Shown here one piece after another: positions 5,063 through 6,764 of a stretch of 6,764 nucleotides of DNA (positions are counted from its first letter, which is position 1; each line of letters begins with the position of its first letter). The position numbers and the translations under genes are program-made. The notes under the pieces were generated by a model that made no database searches, was not told the origin of the DNA, and was given only the letters and a program-made list of their open reading frames with translations. The stretch is from Lachnospiraceae bacterium (GTDB taxonomy: Bacteria; Bacillota; Clostridia; Lachnospirales; Lachnospiraceae): assembly GCA_003488445.1 (NCBI GenBank), contig DNLO01000023.1, forward strand, positions 1-6,764. Reading direction: 5' to 3'.

Positions 5063-5656
5063 ATGAAAAAAGGAGAGAAGAGAAAGACTGAGCTGCTTGG
5101 CATCGCATACAGGATGTTCCTGTCGAAGGGATACGAGAATACCAGTGTGGATGAGATCATAGACGAGGCGGGAATAGCAAAAGGCACGTTTTACTATTAC
5201 TTTAAGACCAAGGAGCAGATGCTGGAGGAAGTGATAGATATGATGCTTGAAGCCGAGGAGGAGAAGGCCAGGGGTATCATACAGTCCGATATCCCGGTGG
5301 CAGAGAAGGTGGTCGGTGTCATAGCTTCGTTCCGTCCGGAGGAAAGCGAAGAGCCTATAAAGGAGGCTCTCCACGAGACACAGAATATCATCATGCATGA
5401 GAAGATCAATCAGAAGCTGATGGACCGTATAGTCCCGCTGCTGACGGAGGTGGCAGGGCAGGGCGTCAGAGAAGGGCTGTTCAGGTGCGGTGAGCTTCCG
5501 GAGAGGGTGAAGGAGATAGTGATACTGTCGAATGAGCTGTTCGACGGACCGCATCATACAAGGGTGGAGGCTGATGTCTTCATAGATACGGTCGAGAGGA
5601 TCCTTTATGCAAAGCCCGGGTCCATGAGTTTCGTAAGACAGCTGCTCGGTGAATAA
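5063..5656 (+). CDS. TetR/AcrR-family transcriptional repressor
   Basis: A 197-residue regulator of normal TetR length. The start at 5063 is preceded by AAAGGGGAAG and follows the promoter; the frame is open further upstream, but that part would lie in the operator and promoter. The DNA-binding domain covers residues about 6-53: ELLGIAYRMFLSKGYENTSV, then the HTH DEIIDEAGIAKGTFYYYFKTKEQM, a classical TetR signature. The C-terminal part (about 55-197) is helical and variable, forming the ligand-binding and dimer domain; the inducer cannot be predicted. It is the first gene of an operon with a CPBP protease and an MFS transporter, and its own promoter carries two inverted repeats, so autorepression and relief by a transported compound are the likely logic. 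Confidence 0.92.
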   Translation: MKKGEKRKTELLGIAYRMFLSKGYENTSVDEIIDEAGIAKGTFYYYFKTKEQMLEEVIDMMLEAEEEKARGIIQSDIPVAEKVVGVIASFRPEESEEPIKEALHETQNIIMHEKINQKLMDRIVPLLTEVAGQGVREGLFRCGELPERVKEIVILSNELFDGPHHTRVEADVFIDTVERILYAKPGSMSFVRQLLGE

Positions 5657-5661
5657 GGAGG
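5655..5661 (+). promoter_or_regulatory. Ribosome binding site overlapping the tetR stop
   Basis: AAGGAGG uses the last two bases of the tetR TAA stop. It sits eight bases before ATG 5670 but only two before ATG 5664, so it selects 5670 as the protease start and implies translational coupling with tetR. Confidence 0.8.
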
Positions 5662-5669
5662 ATATGATA

Positions 5670-6521
5670 ATGGAACATTATACATACAGGCCGGTAAGAT
5701 TCTATCTGACCGTATTTGCATTTACCTGGGGATTCTGGATCGTCTCCCTGTTGTTTAAGGATACTCCGCTCATGTTCGTCTTCATGCTCCTGGGGCTTAT
5801 GGCTCCGGCTGTGACTGCGATCGTAACGATCCTTGCCTCAAAGAACAGGATGCTGAAGGAAGACCTGAAACGGAAGCTTGTGGGCTGCTACAGGATCAGA
5901 CCCGGATATATCGCTGTGGCGGTTGCGATATTCGGTGTGGTGGTGGCCATATCCATCGGTATATCCGTGCTTTTCGGAGGAGATCCCGGACAGTTCTCTT
6001 TCACCGAAGATTTCTCGTTTTCCATAGGCGGCACATCAGCGCTGCTCACAATGGTACTGGCTTCATTTATCGAGGAGATGGGATGGCGAGGCTACGGCGA
6101 GGACTCCGTGGGACAGTATCACAACTGGTTCTGGGAGTCGATCATTTTCGCTGTTATCTGGGCCTGCTGGCATCTGCCGCTGTTTCTTATACCCGGCACC
6201 TATCAGTACACGCTGACCCTTCTGGGCCCTGCTTATATCATCAATTTCCTGGTGAGCACGATACCCATCGACTTCATACAGACATGGCTTTATGTGAAGA
6301 ACAGGCGCAGTATGCTGGCCACGATCATCTTTCATCTGTTCATCAATATATTCCAGGAAAAGGTGGCAATGACACCGGAGACGAAGATCATTGAGACGGC
6401 AGTCTTTTTCGTGGCATCGGCGGTCATAGTCATCGTGAACAGGGATATGTTCTTTGAGAGGGATCACATAGGCAGGCTTCTGGAGATACAGCTGGAAGAG
6501 GATGGAAGAGATGAAAAGTAA
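5670..6521 (+). CDS. CPBP family intramembrane metalloprotease (CAAX/ABI type)
   Basis: A 283-residue membrane protein with about seven to eight hydrophobic segments. All three motifs of the CPBP (Rce1-like, PF02517) family are present: EEMGWR at 135-140 (two glutamates and Arg), FAVIWACWHLP at 160-170 with His168, and HLFIN at 222-226 (His222, Asn226). These form the catalytic site in the membrane, so the enzyme should be active. Bacterial members process peptides, anchor or mature proteins, or give immunity to bacteriocins; the substrate is unknown. The start at 5670 is chosen by Shine-Dalgarno spacing over GTG 5649 and ATG 5664. It is co-transcribed with tetR and overlaps the following MFS gene by 11 bases. 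The tail LEIQLEEDGRDEK is charged and likely cytoplasmic. Confidence 0.9.
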   Translation: MEHYTYRPVRFYLTVFAFTWGFWIVSLLFKDTPLMFVFMLLGLMAPAVTAIVTILASKNRMLKEDLKRKLVGCYRIRPGYIAVAVAIFGVVVAISIGISVLFGGDPGQFSFTEDFSFSIGGTSALLTMVLASFIEEMGWRGYGEDSVGQYHNWFWESIIFAVIWACWHLPLFLIPGTYQYTLTLLGPAYIINFLVSTIPIDFIQTWLYVKNRRSMLATIIFHLFINIFQEKVAMTPETKIIETAVFFVASAVIVIVNRDMFFERDHIGRLLEIQLEEDGRDEK

Positions 6522-6764
6522 CTTCAGGAAATTCCTGCTGCTTTGGAGCGGCGAGCTCATATCATCTGTCGGCGGCGGTCTGACGAGCTTCGGGCTGGGA
6601 GTATACATATTCAACAGGACAGGGAGCGCAGCCGGGATGGCTATGGTGACGCTTTTCGGATTCCTCCCGACCTTCCTGCTGGGGGTGCCGGCGGGAGTCC
6701 TGGCAGACAGATATGACAGGCGGCTTCTGATGATGATAGGGGACGGATTCTCCGCACTGGGGGT
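6511..6764 (+). CDS. MFS transporter, N-terminal fragment
   Basis: 84 residues are visible before the right edge. The start NFRKFLLLWSGELISSVG, the first helix (about 8-34), the second helix (about 42-63) and motif A in the form GVLADRYDRR (62-71) identify a major facilitator of the drug-efflux (MFS_3-like) kind. The gene overlaps the end of the CPBP gene by 11 bases. ATG 6511 is preferred, with AGAGG at 6497-6501; an in-frame ATG at 6502 would have almost no gap after that site. In this TetR operon, export of a toxic compound or peptide is the likely role, but the substrate is unknown. Confidence 0.88.
   Translation, partial: MKSNFRKFLLLWSGELISSVGGGLTSFGLGVYIFNRTGSAAGMAMVTLFGFLPTFLLGVPAGVLADRYDRRLLMMIGDGFSALG

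Noticed and set aside
5649..5669. GTG 5649 or ATG 5664 as the CPBP protease start
   Set aside because: AAGGAGG at 5655-5661 lies after the GTG and only two bases before ATG 5664; ATG 5670 has the proper eight-base gap.

Overview
The window looks like a chromosomal segment from a Gram-positive anaerobe of the Clostridia, most likely Lachnospiraceae-like. The reasons are strong AGGAGG-type ribosome binding sites, heavy use of AGA/AGG and ATA codons, roughly balanced GC content, and the gene families present (BioY/BirA pair, a CtpC-like P1B ATPase behind a DUF6110-like small protein, CPBP protease). The taxonomic call is inference from memory of the families.

Region 1 (1-1501, minus strand) is a biotin module: bioY (biotin ECF substrate-binding protein) followed 20 nt later by a birA-like gene that runs off the left edge. 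A textbook BirA operator (ATTGTCAACC-N13-GGTTTACAAT) covers the -35 box of a strong bioY promoter. The control DNA is near ideal, but the proteins are odd. The BirA homologue has lost the KWPND-type active-site motif (it reads KVSGNG), and its C-terminal domain appears cut off by a GAGAACCGTCCCC repeat at the window edge. BioY has Ala where family members usually have a biotin-contacting Asp.

Region 2 (1502-4956, plus strand) is a probable metal-homeostasis region. A small membrane-anchored DUF6110-like protein is translationally coupled (ATGA) to a 701-residue P1B-type ATPase with an unusual YSC membrane motif. A gene for an LCM/TcmP-type SAM-dependent methyltransferase follows. Both the ATPase operon and the methyltransferase gene are preceded by the same 16-bp palindrome, GTTAG-N6-CTAAC, which suggests one metalloregulator (DtxR-like half-sites) controls both. 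A perfect 14-bp stem terminator closes the region.

Region 3 (4957-6764, plus strand) is a TetR-controlled operon: tetR, then a CPBP (CAAX-like) intramembrane protease whose ribosome binding site overlaps the tetR stop, then an overlapping MFS efflux-type transporter cut by the right edge. The tetR promoter (TTGACA-N17-TATCAT) is bracketed by two copies of CGAC-N5-GTCG, a likely autoregulatory operator pair. The layout suggests inducible resistance or immunity to an unknown compound.

No RNA genes, CRISPR arrays or complete insertion sequences were seen.
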